A stretch of 64,000 bases of DNA from Petrolisthes cinctipes (lineage: Eukaryota; Arthropoda; Malacostraca; Decapoda; Porcellanidae): the NCBI GenBank assembly GCA_033782935.1, contig JAWQEG010002447.1, positions 1 to 64,000 on the forward strand. The letters run 5' to 3'. Shown one piece after another: positions 33,115-46,000 of this stretch. Under the pieces are notes generated by a model, which saw only the letters and a list, made by a program, of their open reading frames with translations, was not told where the DNA came from and searched no databases. The position numbers and the translations under genes were made by a program. Position 1 is the first letter of the stretch; each line of letters begins with the position of its first letter.

Positions 33115-35770
33115 TTTTTTTTTTTTTTTTTTTTTTTCATTGCTCCGTAGCGTCAGTCAATAGGCAGACAACAGTACACAAGGGTAGGCGGAACTCACGA
33201 GAACCCAATGACCACACACACACACACAAGCACACACACACGCGCGCAAACACACACATCACGAAAACATAACAGAATGAAGCACAATCACACAGACAAA
33301 TATTTACATCATGACCTACTTAAATCTACCAAAACGAGGGTGGCGCACCAGAAGTTCCTCCAGAATCTGATGCTTCAGCAGGTGTCGACAAACCACATCA
33401 AGTGGCAGTCCCTGAGGCAGCAAGTGTCGGACAGTGGGGCAGGCTAGGCAATAGTGCTCTATAGTGTTAGCACGAAGTGCTCGACACAAGCGACACTCAG
33501 TGAAGGGAGGCTCACCCTGCATCCTAGCAACCTGCCACGGAGGACGGTAGCCAAGCCTCAAACGAGCAGAGACTACATTGTGCCTCCGAACCAGGAGGCC
33601 TCGACGACGGTAGGAATATTTGTGACGGCAGACAGACTCGTAATGGGTGATGGAGATGCTGAAGGGCCTCTCTGCATCCCTGCGTCGCTGTACAGGGAGG
33701 AGAGCGGCGGAGCGGACTTTAGAGAGGTAACATGTCAAGGAGAGAGGACGTCCAACACCACGAGGAGGCAGATGGCAGGCTTCCTTTGCGAGTCTGTCAA
33801 CTGTACCATTGTGACGTAAACCTACATGGGATGGCACCCATGAAAATTTGACAGTCAAGTTACAATGACGCAATAAGGACAAAAACGATAAAATCTGCTG
33901 AATAACAGTAGAGTGTGTGGGCTGAACACTAGAGAGGGAATGAAGGGCAGGTTTGGAGTCACAAAAAATGGCAGCATTCACTCCACGTTGACAAACAAGA
34001 CTAACAGCATCCAGAATGGCATACAGTTCACACAATGTTGAGCTAGAGTGGTTACAGAGACGACGGCCAACCCATCCCCCTGGAGGTTACTCCATGTTCG
34101 GTGAGAAAACGGCACAACCTGCTGTACCATCCACTTGCAATGAGCCATCAGTGTAGAGGCAGTATGGATCTGTGATGGAGGACGTCACTGTTTCTATGTG
34201 TTCCTGAGCCAACTGCCGCTGTAGAGAAGGCAGTTCCGATTTGGAAGTAGGTGTGAAGCTCACATCAGGTGTTGGTAGCATCCACGGAGGGGGCCCTGGG
34301 GGGACGTCTGCCACCATTATATCTATATTAAGACCACGGAGCATAGAGGAAACAGACCTTATAAGAGTACGTCCAGATGGCAGTATGGGAGGGACTGGGT
34401 AGTTTGGTCTAAGAGAAGTCCTGACTAACTGAGAGTAATGGGGTGAAAGATGTGGGAAATGGAGGCACTTAACAGTGAAGCAAGTAACACTAGAATAAAT
34501 TCTCTCCACTAATGGGGGAAGACGCAACTCACGCTGCATGTTCACTATCCTGGTCGACATTGGACAACCGAGAATTATTCTCATTGCCCTATTCTGAAAT
34601 TTTTCTAAAGTTTCCAGAGTAGCCCTGGGAAGTTGAATCAGAGCAGGGGAGAGGTAATCAACAACTGAACGGATAAAAGCAATATAGATGGTCCTGGCTA
34701 CTGAGATGGAGATGCCCGAGGAGTTGTTAGTGAGCCATTGAAGTGGTGTAAGTCGGCGCTGGAGACGACCCAATAAGTCCTGGACAATGAGATGGTCTTG
34801 AGGTCTGGCAGGGATAATCGGCCAAATATTGACTGGCGCGCCCAGGTATCGATACTGGGAACACATGGGAATGACAGTCCCTCCAATAGTGAACAGTGGC
34901 CGAGCTTGAGGAAGGCGGCAGGTGAATATTCTGCTCTTATCTGGAGAGACAATAATGCCACAGTGAGAGGAGGACACAGAGAAGGAGTCAAGAAACCGCT
35001 GGAGATCCCTTGGTGAGGTAGAATGAACACAGATATCATCAGCATAGCACGAAATTGTAGTTCCAGGAATATCAGGGAGAGAAGTGAGCAGCCGATGCAT
35101 CAGAATATTAAATAACAATGGGCTGAGAACACCCCCTTGAGGCGTACCAAGATGAAAACTGTGCAAAGGACTGAGCGCACCACTGAAAAACACATGGGAG
35201 GTCCTGTACTCAGGTAGCCCCGAATCCACCGTAATAGAGTACCCTTTATCCCAAAGTCAACCAGTTGATCCAAAATGACGTCTCTATTAGCAACATCGAA
35301 GGTACTTCGAAGGTCAATGAAGGCCACCACACTGTCCCTGTTAAGGCGAGAGTACAGGTCGACAAGGCAGTGGTGTGTGCTCCGCTGGGGAAGGAAACCA
35401 AACAGCCATGGAGAAAGGCGATCCTGCAGTTTATACATGAGACGATTGAGTAAGATTCTCTCCATAACGATACAAAAACAGGAAGTGAGGGAAATAGGCC
35501 TGAACTTCGCAGTGCCGGGCTTAGGGATGGGTATTATTGTGCTGCTGGTCCAGGCTCGTGGTACACAACCATCACGAAGACAAAGATTGTACAGTCGAAG
35601 TAGAGGGTCCCAGGAACTTGTTGAAGCAGGCGCAGCACAGCATAAGTAATACCATCATCACCTGGGGAAGAAGCTCTACCCCGAGAGAGAGCACTTCGCA
35701 ACTCCTCCTCAGTTATCTCCTCTGCATCATCGTCATCATCTTGCAACAGAGCAGACATTAGACGTAGCAT
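33115..35770 (-). mobile_element. 5'-truncated LINE with RNase H (I/LOA-type), 11 bp target duplication
   Basis: A 23-T run at 33,115-33,137 is the poly-A tail on the minus strand. ATAATTATGAG flanks both ends (33,104-33,114 and 35,771-35,781). The element starts within RT, so the endonuclease is missing. It ends in an RNase H and a Cys/His tail, which places it in the I group (I/LOA-like). It is clearly different in sequence from the I-clade copies A-F. Confidence 0.88.
33316..35770 (-). pseudogene. LINE RT-RNase H polyprotein, truncated
   Basis: RT fingers at 35,770-35,500 (EITEEELRSAL, SPGDDGITYAVLRLL), then after a frameshift near 35,600 IPKPG...FRPISLTSCF and VMERILLNRLMYKL, FIDLRSTFD (about 35,320). 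Another frameshift near 35,215 precedes HLGTPQGGVLSPLLFNILM and the catalytic CYADDICV (about 35,050). RNase H begins YTDGSLQVDGTAGCAVF (about 34,140), is broken by a TAA at 34,087-34,089 and continues CELYAILDAV, FCDSKPALHSL, FSWVPSHVGLRHN. The end has CRLCRALRANTIEHYCLAC, a CCHC-like tail, and stops at 33,316. Only two frameshifts and one nonsense codon are seen, so it is moderately young. Confidence 0.85.
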
Positions 35771-35913
35771 ATAATTATGAGGTGATAATTATCTTATTTT
35801 GACACGGTTTTCAATGTTGGATAAACGCATATATAACAACAGATAATATGCAACGTCATGACTTTATACCAAACCTGATAATGTGTGTGTGCGCGCGTGT
35901 GTGTGTGTGTAGG

Positions 35914-35917
<4 letters not shown>

Positions 35918-35981
<64 letters not shown>
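35918..35981 (+). repeat. (GA)n microsatellite
   Basis: About 30 GA units next to a (GT)n tract at 35,883-35,910, both part of the dispersed repeat described at 33,055-35,930. Confidence 0.9.
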
Positions 35982-35985
<4 letters not shown>

Positions 35986-36939
35986 AGCTAGAGCAGGTTG
36001 CTTGTTGTCTGTAATGAGAAGTTAAATAAACTATGCTTGATGTCCAAAGTGTGTAGTCAGGTGTCTACAAAAATGAATAAATGTCCTTTTCTGCACCACC
36101 ACCCCTCCTTCCACCCAAGATCTAGAATATTCTAGATCTTGCTTCCACCCACCAAGCCGCCTGTCCCTCATCTCCCCACCCCCCCAATATTCCTTTTCTC
36201 TGACCCGAATACGGAAAATGAAGCTTTGCCGATGCGAAATATTGTCTTATATATACACAGGAGCTCACACAAGCGAAGCGCTGTTGCCACGTTAGCCAAG
36301 CCAAGTGAGGGGGTGGTCCAGGTGGAACTCTTGTAGAGTGTACCATGTCTGAGGAACGTGAACTTGAAGAAGGTGTGAAACAAGGAAGTATACTTAGTGT
36401 GACACTGTTTGCAATTGCCATGGCCCATGAATAGTGTTATCAGTGTCCTCGATGTATGGAAGAGAAACACCACCATCGCCCAGACAAGCACATCCACGGT
36501 TGTGCGGTCCCAGGAGCCGGACGTGTCCTCCCTGAGCCCAGTCTTCCTTCTCTATCTATCCTTTCTTTTTCTTTAACAAACGAACCCCTCATATCATCAC
36601 ATTTCATCAAGATAAGTATCGAGATTGTTTGTTCTGGCTGTCACTTTACGTCATGTTTTCCTTCTTTTTATTACTGTTTTTAGTGTCTTTTAAATTTACA
36701 CACGCCCTCCCTCAGCATAACACTGTTTCCCACCCCTAGATTTAAACTGTTTAGAATAATACAGTTTCTTTTTTTTAGTGCATTTTATCATCTTTTTATA
36801 ATTTGTATACCATTTTTAGTAAAATTCATAGGTTTTATTATAAACTTTCTTGTTTCATATAAATAACCCCTGACGTAAGTTAGGGGTTTGTTTACGTTTT
36901 ATTTCTTCCTGCGACCGAGCAAACGGTCTCGGTACAGGG
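35982..36939. other. Non-coding spacer
   Basis: No element recognised. It holds a perfect 24 bp palindrome at 36,117-36,140 (AAGATCTAGAAT and its complement) and pyrimidine-rich stretches. Open frames here have no domain similarity. Confidence 0.45.
36117..36140. repeat. Perfect 24 bp palindrome
   Basis: AAGATCTAGAAT followed immediately by its reverse complement ATTCTAGATCTT. Function unknown. Confidence 0.85.
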
Positions 36940-36979
36940 GTAAGTTTGAGTTGTATATCTATATTAGTGCTCCATAAAC

Positions 36980-37831
36980 ATGTACAGACACACCCCACAC
37001 AAAACAACATACACATGTACACAAACAATATTCTACACATACTGCTCACTAGTTTTAATACTCTACAACACTGACAATAAAAGCACTGGCTGCACACGTA
37101 CCAACACACCAGACTCACTAACACCAGACATCTACACCCACACCTCCATATACACACACCTATTTGGGAACCTGGGCACCCCTAAGAGCCCTCAAGGGTT
37201 AAAGGTGGCTTGCCTCGGCAATCTCCGGGGTGCCCTGTTGCTCCTTATGTTGTGTGGCGACACAGGGGCTCTGATCAACCCTGGCCCCCGCGCCCCAAAG
37301 TACCCCTGTCAGCTGTGCCGATGGGCGATTAAATGGGGCCAGCGGGCCATCCAGTGCGATCGCTGCTGTGAGGTTTCCCAGCATGCAGGCTGGTATCATG
37401 TCAGCTTTGTTGAGGGCTTCACGGCGGCGTTCGACGGATTGGAGGGTCGGAGCCTTTCGTGGATCTGCTGGGACTGTTTTGCGCCCAATTTTACCTCCTC
37501 CCTTTTTCACTCCCCAATAAACTACACCAATAGATTCAGTTTACTAGACACCACCACTTTATCTCCACCACCACCCACAACCCACAACACACCTCCACCA
37601 TTAGATAGGATCACTCGACGTTTAGGTAGACGCAACAGAGACAATTCCTCCCCTACACAAAACAGACAGCAAGACAGGACTTCCCTTAACTCCACATCAT
37701 CCACTCCTCTCCCAAACCATTCTACACCCAACCAGACTCTCCATAGTACAAGCTCATTCTCCATAACACCAATCACCATCCCCAATAGATCATATCCTCA
37801 CACCCCATTCTACCACCAACACCACACTTGA
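36980..37831 (+). pseudogene. CR1/L2-like LINE N-terminal module with NPGP and PHD-like finger
   Basis: An open frame of 283 codons. After about 70 Thr-rich residues comes a hydrophobic stretch, LRGALLLLMLCGDTGA, then NPGP (37,277-37,288), then a PHD-like finger: CQLC, CDRC, WYHVS and WICWDC (about 37,305-37,475). The usual Cys after WYHxx is Phe here. A Thr/Pro/Ser-rich linker follows. NPGP after a hydrophobic segment recalls 2A ribosome-skipping peptides, which are known in several APE-type LINEs, but the canonical Asp-(Val/Ile)-Glu-X before NPGP is not conserved. A frameshift around 37,760-37,830 separates this from the endonuclease. Confidence 0.7.
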
Positions 37832-40817
37832 CTCCATCACTCATAAAAAACTGTCTTCCCTCCGTACCCTAATCAACAATTTCCGCAGCATCATTAACAA
37901 AAGAGCCGCCTTTCACAAAACCATCCAGACCTATGACCCTGACATTATTATAGGGACAGAGACCTGGCTCACACCTGACATCCAAGACAATGAAATCTTC
38001 CCGACGGACAGTCCCTATAATATGACCCTACACAGGAAGGACAGAATAGACGATAAACATGGCGGAGTCCTAATTGTGACAAAGCCAGGACTAGTTGCGA
38101 CCCCAGCCACCGAAATGAATGCGGACTCTGAAATCATATGGACTAAAATACAGATACAGGGCTGCAGGACACTCATTATAGGATCCTTTTATCGTCCCTC
38201 AAATTCAAACTTAGAATACCTGCAGACCCTTGACGATTGTTTATCTAAAATTGACCCCTCCAAAAATATATGGTTGGCTGGTGACTTTAACCTTCCCGAC
38301 ACAAACAGGACAGCACAGGCGACACTGGACAATTCCACCCATGAAGGCGACTTACTATTACAGACTGATAGGAAACTCTTACATGACAATTTCATTGACA
38401 TCATTTACACCCACTCACTTACTCAAACAGTACTCGAACCAACACGCACACAAGTCAGTGTAGAAAGACATAATCCTAACATAAGACACGGGGTCACATC
38501 CAACATATTAGACTTATTTCTCACAAACAACATTTCCTTAATTACACGGACACGAGTACTACCTGGTCTTAGCGACCATGAGATGGTACTCATTGACCCA
38601 ACATCAATCAAGCCAACAACACAAAATCAATTACCCAGGACAATTTACATGTACAACAGAGCTGACATGGGTGGCATTACCCAAGACTTAGTTGAATTTC
38701 GTTACTCGTTCCTTGACTCAGACCCAATGGTCAGTTCTGTGGAAACAAACTGGATCAGACTTCGTGACTTTATACGTGACACAATGGACAAGCACATACC
38801 CACGAAAACTATCACATATAACCGGTCATTACCATGGTACAATAGACAATTAAAAGGACTACACAGAAACAAGGTAAAGGCATACAACAGAGCAAAACGA
38901 TACAACGATACAGAACACTGGTTAGAATAGAAAAATATACAGAAAACACTACAGAAAGAAACTAAACAAGCAGAAACTATATACACATCCACTTTCCTCG
39001 CAGACAACACACAAAACCACAAAAAATTATTCGGCTTTTTTAAAGCACGCAAACAAGACTCGACCGGTATTACAACATTACTACACAACAATTCCTTGGT
39101 TGCACACCCACAAGACAAAGCCAACCCACTTAACACACAATTCCAGTCCGGTTTTACCCATGAACATGAACATTTACCAGACATGCCAACACCGTCACAC
39201 CCACATATCCCTCCCATTCATATAAACACCCAAGGAATTGAGAAACTTTTATCTGAGGTAGACATATACAAAGCGACTGGACCAGACAATATACCCTGCA
39301 GGATATTGAGGACTAACGTTATCGTTCTTGCCCCTGTCCTGCAGGTTATATTCTCACAGACTTTACAGACCGGTGAAATCCCTTAAGACTGGCTTTTGGC
39401 AAATGTGACCCCAATTTTTTAATCCGGAGACAGAACCCTTCCCATTAATTATAGACCAATTTCACTTACCTCAGTCCCCTGCAAAATTTTAGAATACATA
39501 ATTCATAGACATATAATGGACCATTTTGATAGGCAAAATATACTGACTGACAATCAACATGGTTTCCGGCCTAAACGCTCGTGTGAGACGCAGCTACTGG
39601 TAACTACTCATGACATCTTGCAGTCCCTCAATGACACAAAAATTAGACAAGTTGACGCCATAGTATTAGACTTTGCCAAAGCCTTCGACAAAGTCCCTCA
39701 CCAAAGACTACTACACAAGTTAGAATACTATGGCATACAGGGACAACTTCTTCACTGGATTAGAACTTTCTTGACTACCAGAAAGCAACGTGTAGTTCTT
39801 GACGGTAGTCAGTCTCCACCTGTTCCTGTGACCTCTGGGGTACCCCAGGGCACTGTCCTGGGCCCCCTTCTCTTCCTTGCATGCATTAATGACCTCCCAC
39901 TCTCACTTTCTTCTACTACTAGACTCTTTCCAGACGATAGCTTAGTTTACAGACCAATTAAAGATAGGAATGACTGCCTTCGACTACAGGACGACCTAAC
40001 TGCACTTGAAGACTGGGAAGTCAAGTGGCAGATGACATTTAGACCAGACAAGTGCCATCACATCCGTTTTACCCTTGCCCATAATCCCATTCCATATACA
40101 TACCAACTACACAACACCAACTTCAACACAGTCACTTCCCACAAATACTTGGGCGTCCACATCTCAGCGAACATGAGGTGGAACACACACATAGGTAGCG
40201 TCAGGGCCAAAGCTAGTAGGGTCCTGGTGTTTTTGCGCAGGAACCTCAGCAGGTGTAACACAGACATCAAAATTATTGCCTATAACACTTTCGTTCGGCC
40301 ACACTTAGAGTATTGCGACTCCGTCTGGGACCCACACACTTACAATAATATCAATAAATTAGAGTCCATACAAAACAAAACTGCAAGATGGGCCAGACGT
40401 GATTACAGACACACTACATCAGTCACTTTGCTTAAGCAAGACACAAAACTAGACCCATTGGCAACACGAAGACAGATACACAGACAACAGATGATATACA
40501 AAATCACAAACAAGTTAGTTGACATAGACAAAGACACATATCTACACCCTACACGTATAAGATCCACTAGAGGCAGCCACAACTTAAAATACCATACATA
40601 CCAGACAAGCACTGATATATTTAGGCACTCATTCTTTCCCCGCAGCTTCCAAGAGTGGAATCATCTCCCATCTCACGTAGTTAATAGCCCCACTCTTGAT
40701 ACGTTTAGAAATAGGATCACCAATCATTACCTCCCCAATCCTAATCCTCAACCCACAGTCCCTGACCCAATCCACCCTCATCCTAACCCCCTTCCTAATC
40801 CTACCCTGGATCCCTAA
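37805..40817 (+). pseudogene. CR1/L2-like LINE endonuclease-RT, three stop codons
   Basis: Endonuclease motifs: INNFRS (about 37,875), GTETWL (about 37,953), LAGDFNLPD (about 38,274), LSDHEMV (about 38,568). RT motifs: KATGPDNIPCRIL (about 39,270), NYRPISLTS, LDFAKAFDKVPHQ (about 39,668), SGVPQGTVLGPLLFL (about 39,834), then FPDDSLVY (about 39,927) where relatives have FADD. The whole region is in one frame and interrupted only by TAG at 38,928-38,930 and TAA at 39,384-39,386 and 39,420-39,422. The stop is at 40,815-40,817. The Ala-to-Pro change next to the catalytic Asp pair would probably impair RT. Confidence 0.85.
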
Positions 40818-40877
40818 ATCCCCCGCACAACCCACACATATTATGCTGCCCATGAGCGGCCCTCTGCGGGACCTATA

Positions 40878-40893
40878 ACTTGAAAACTTGAAA
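40878..40893 (+). repeat. 3' terminal tandem repeat of the CR1/L2-like LINE
   Basis: Two copies of ACTTGAAA just after the 3' UTR, the probable end of the element. Confidence 0.6.
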
Positions 40894-42234
40894 GTTTCTA
40901 CCCGGTGAGTTATTGGGGAGCGGGGGAGGTGTTAGGAGGGACTGATGGAGGGAGGAAGGGGAGGGGAGGAGAGTACAGCTGCCAGACTGAAATGAAAAAT
41001 CGCCTGCTGGCTGGCTGATAGTGGACAGTTAACAAAACAACATCAATATGTATTGATAAATATGCCTTAAATTTGGATAAAATGGGATCCATCATAAATC
41101 ATAATCCATTTTTAATATACCATGGAAATTTAGAATAGACTATAAAGTGACTGATAGAATATTGTGCGGCTATATAGATCCATATGATTATTATAATGTG
41201 TATAAACAAACATGTGAACCAACCAACATCTCGAAGCTGCATCACTTAATAATCTCGGGACCTCGCAAGAGTCTCAGTCCAAGGCTGACGACCTTGAGTC
41301 CCGAGGTTGAGGTATAAAAAATATATTGGCAATATCATTGTCCATTATTTAAGTAGTATATTATATAATAGGCTACGAAAACTTTGATTGAATATTGTGA
41401 ATTTATACATAGCATTATAATTAAAATATAAACAATTATTTATCATTGTAAAATTCATAAATGCTTACTTTAACATCAGTAACTCTCTAATTCAATAACG
41501 ACAAAATAACAAAAGAATGTCTGAGGTGTGTAAATAAGATAATGAAAAAGTTATGTTACTCAAGTCTACATAACCATTTTGTAGATTACGAATAAACGTA
41601 GTGATTGAATAATTGCCTGAAGTTTAAAAAATATTGTATTGCATGACATACCATAGTTAACATTCAATTTCATAATATGTGAAGTGGATGTCATCATCAT
41701 CTTGTTCCAGCCATACGGGTCTTACAGTGTTATGAAGTCAGTAAATAAAGTAGTGTAACAGAAATATAATGAAGATTGTTATTTGTCTGCACATTTATTT
41801 GAGAGATATTATTTCTTCAAGTATATTACTGTCTTAAGATGTTTTTAATTTAGTTACATATTTGTTTAATTAATACGGTGATTAAAGGCAACCGACTACT
41901 ACTAGGGTCATTTTAGATAAGAGGCAAATATAGGAAGCAAAATAAACTAAGTTTACTGCCCTCACGTCCCTTGTAAAAAAACTTGGTAACAATAGAGTGG
42001 AAAGGAAATATTATATTATTAATATCAACATATGAGGAGACTAGGAGTTTACGTACCGTAACTAAAAAAAAAAAAAAAAATAGAAGATGAGCTAATGTTC
42101 GTAAACAGGTAAACATAAATAGAAAAAGAAAATCCTAAGCAGTTCAAACTGAACCGAATAGTGGCAACTAGATGGTTAAATACGATTCGAACCCCTCCGT
42201 TTCTCCCCAACAACGATGGTGGTGTTTCCCTTCC
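40894..42234. other. AT-rich spacer
   Basis: No coding or terminal-repeat structure recognised. An 18-base A tract lies at about 42,063-42,080. A short stem (CTCGGGAC/GTCCCGAG) occurs at about 41,253-41,305. Confidence 0.45.
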
Positions 42235-42251
42235 ATTAGCTCGGGACTGTA

Positions 42252-42430
42252 CACTCGCGGTCAGAAGTTGTGTCCAGATCCCCTGGCAAGATGAATTGCA
42301 AGCAGCCTAGCTTTGAAGGTTCGAACAACGGTGAGTCTCCCTACAACACTAAGTTGTTCGAATCATCAAAGCTCGGCTAGTTGCGATTCATCGTGCCAAG
42401 GGATCAGGACACAACTTCTGACCGCGAGTG
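42252..42430. mobile_element. 179 bp foldback MITE with TA target duplication
   Basis: CACTCGCGGTCAGAAGTTGT at the left and its complement at the right; the two halves pair along almost the whole length, meeting near 42,340. TA at 42,250-42,251 and 42,431-42,432. It interrupts copy D between a Gly-Leu-Tyr codon run and ISFSASRM. TA duplication suggests mobilisation by a Tc1/mariner-type transposase. Confidence 0.82.
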
Positions 42431-43059
42431 TACATACATCTCGTTTTCTGCATCTCGTATGTCCATAATTGAAAGAAAATTACAGCTGGCAATGAATAGG
42501 ATTTCCTGGTGGGTGGACACCCGCGGATTTTGATTTTCGGTTTCAAAGTCTGTTGAGATGCATTTTTGCAATCTTCGTGGGGTCCATCCTGAACTGGACC
42601 TGCATCTCAACAATAGAAGAATATCTTGTGTGGAGGAAACTCGGTACCTGGGTCTTATAGTTGACAGCCTACTGACCCGGGGCCGGATCCAAGAAACTTA
42701 ACAACGTCGGTAACTCGAGTTAGCGACGTCGGCCACTACCGACGCGATCCAAGAAGCAAAATGATGACGTCACGGGCGCGTTAGCGACGTCGTTAATAAC
42801 AACACCTCGGGAGGTGTAGTAAAAGCTGGTAGAAGTTAACGACGTGCACCATATGGGCTAAGATATCATCATATTTAGTGAATATTTCTCATTGATTACA
42901 GTGGAAATTGATATCAATATATATTTAAAGACGGCAAGATGTAAACAAAGTGCCGTTAAACACGCAAAAAGCATGCTAGACAACATTTCAAGTACTGCTT
43001 GTACAGTACATCGGTGACTGGTCTCACACTGCCAGTCAGCGGACTGAGGCTACTTCACC

Positions 43060-46000
43060 ATGGACTACGTGTTGGCTGACATGGCAGCAAGGGCTCTAAG
43101 GAGAGAGAGATGCTTTCGAGACCGTCTGGACCCTCTAGCTCTCAATGACAACGAGCTGATAAGGCACTACCACTTTCCTCGGCATGAGCTGACGCAGCTC
43201 ATTGATGAGTTCTCACCCCTGCTGAGGAGAAGAACAAGGCGAGGAAATCCCATACTGCCACATACCCACCTATTGATTGCCTTGAGAGTGTATGCCAGTG
43301 GCTCCTTTCACCATGTTAATTGGAGACACAAGAGGTGAGTAAAATATAATGCGTTTTATTTTATTTTATTTTTAGTTTTAAAAGTTAGGCTAGTGGTTAC
43401 TCCTCCCTAATTTACTGTAGCCTATCTATAGATATCTTCTCAATGTATTATCCTCAGATTTCCTTAACATAATTTATGTATATATCAAATCAAGTAAAAA
43501 ATATTAATATATATATATACTGTACTGTATATGAAATATATACCTTAATTAAGTATAACCAATAAAATATTTTATTTTATTCTAAATACTGTATTTCAAT
43601 TTGTCCATTATACTACGATTTATTTAGACTTGATGCTCAAAGATGCATTGTTTGTGCCATACCTTTTCAAGGATAAAGAATATCAGCAATTTACATAAGC
43701 AAGTACCATATAAGATAAGCATATCATATCATAATAAAGGTCTTGAAACACATGAGAAAAATTGGTTGAATACAAAATGGCTCTATTGTACTTTGTAACC
43801 TGTTTTCATTATTGCTTATCGTGTCATTAATAACTGTAAGCATGATGCAGTATGTTTTCTGATACAGTTTGTCCTAATAGTGGCCAAAGTAACAGGAGCT
43901 GCATATATACAGTGCTGTATCATACTGTACTTTTTGCATAAATAAAATCTTTTGTGAACAATGTTTGGACTACATAAACAACCCACTATAATATTTAAAT
44001 TTCTTCACTACTCTATTACAATTAAATATTGTACATGGTTTTCTAGGCAGCATAGGGTTGCAGTCAAGTAATTTTAACACAAATTGTATTATTACAGTTT
44101 AAAAACCTAGCCAAACAATACTATAATATATTTTCTCATGCAACAAATATACATATTGAATAAATAACGATTATTTCAGGTCCAACACAAGCAAGCATCA
44201 GCAGAATATTCACCAGAATAACAAACATCATGAGTACCAAGGCTGCTGAGGAAATTAATATGCCATCAACATCACAACAGTTGTGAACATCAGCCCAAGC
44301 CTTCAGCAGGGTCACCAACTTCCCACGAGTAATTGAAGCTATATATGGTAAGCTTCATAGTTTTATTGATGAAATCCATAATGCTAGTTGTTTTCCTTGT
44401 TGTTAGAACCCAATCATATAGAGACATGCTTCATAATAAATGATCAGTCTCCCCCCACCAACATTGTTGTGATTCTTGGCTCTACAACATACAAGGTGTA
44501 AGAGAGGTAACAGTTTTTTACCCTCAATATTAACTTCAACCTTGCCTTGTGTATTTTCCTCTTGAGGAATTATATTGGTTTGGCTTATATAATACTGTAC
44601 CTGTATACAGTCCTGTATATACTATGTCATTCCTTTGTTTAGAGTATGAGGCAGACAGATAAAATTGATCCTATTGTTACACAATATATTAATGTTTATG
44701 CTATGTATGCAGGTACACACGTTGCCATCAAGGCTCCAAGTATTGATGAGGCCATGTACTGTACGTCAATAGAAAAAGATTAAATTCACTAAACTTTCAA
44801 GTTGTTTGTGATGGAAATGGCTTGATCATCAATTATTCTGCCAGATTTCCAGGTACTGTACTGTATTTCATGTACCTAGATTTAAATAATGTGTGTAAAT
44901 AAGAAATTTTGTGTAAGATACTGTTTAGTATATGGTCTATATTATTGCATACCCTTGTATATGAAAAATTTCCCAAAACCTGCATGGTTATATCTCTTTA
45001 AAAATCAAGTTTGATATAAAAAGTCTTCCCATTTACACTAGGGTTGCCAAGTGTATTAAATCATTATATATATGTGAGGGCTTCTTGGCATAACATTTGA
45101 AGTAGAACCACATGCTTTAATACATGTGTCACTTTGCAGGATCCAGTTATGATGCCTACATTTGAAGGAACAGCAACTTGAGGCAACACTTTAGTAGAGG
45201 CACTTTGGGGACTACTTACTCCTAGGTTGGTATCAGGAGATGTTTTAACAAGTGTACAGTTCTAAGGCTGTATGATATACATATTCCTCCCATGTGAGTT
45301 TATGTTTGGTTATATGTCTTGCAGGTGACAGTGGGTAACCATTGGAGCCTTTTCTCATGACCCCAGTCACCAATCCCACAAATGAGGCAGAAGAACTCTA
45401 CTACAGGGCCCTTGTAAGAACAAGGGTCATTGTGGAGCTGACCTTAGGAGTTGTGAAAAATCGCTTCAGGTTAGGAAGTGACTTTTTAATATCCCTTCGG
45501 TTTCAACAAATCACAAGCAAACTCTATATATAGTTATAATTTGCTCCCTCTCCAAACCTCAATTCTAATTTCATAAGAGTTTCCAATCAATGGCAAGGTT
45601 TCTAAATCTTTTGACTTTATAATGAAATGAAAATTTCATCTTTATTAATGTATTTCATATGATTACTTTTTGTTCACATTGGTCCATAAAATCCACTGTT
45701 ACATTTTCCTTTTATATCCCTCTAATAAATGGTATCTAACTGATGTATTCATCGGTTTGGTGGAGAATTACAGTACACTCCTTTGAGATCTGCACAGATT
45801 GTAAGTGCCTGTCTCCTGCTGCACAACCGGTGTGTCAGTAGGAGTATTCCTGACCCTAACAATGTAAGTATACACTGTGGCTTAGTATTTATTGTAGCAT
45901 TAACTTACCTTACTGTGCTACTATATAAGTACAATGAGACACCAGTAATTACTTCAATTACAGTAATTATTATAATACTGTACAATGCAATCTCTGCAAT

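Larger units (their letters stand above)
33055..35930 (-). repeat. Microsatellite-bearing dispersed repeat, copy 2, split by a LINE
   Basis: The blocks 33,055-33,114 and 35,771-35,930 together match the reverse complement of 23,515-23,700. The intervening LINE is flanked by the 11 bp duplication ATAATTATGAG, which belongs to this repeat. Confidence 0.65.
36940..40893 (+). mobile_element. CR1/L2-like LINE with PHD-like finger
   Basis: The element has an N-terminal Zn-finger module, an AP endonuclease and RT, without RNase H. It ends not in poly-A but in two copies of ACTTGAAA (40,878-40,893), like the short 3' tandem repeats of CR1 and L2 LINEs. The 5' boundary is uncertain. Coding frames are nearly intact: one frameshift and three stop codons. 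Confidence 0.8.

Noticed and set aside
36122..36497. Overlapping minus-strand open frames
   Set aside because: No domain, no homology to neighbouring elements and no gene structure. Likely chance frames.
41253..41310. tRNA-like or regulatory hairpin
   Set aside because: An 8 bp stem with a long loop is compatible with chance, and no conserved boxes are seen.
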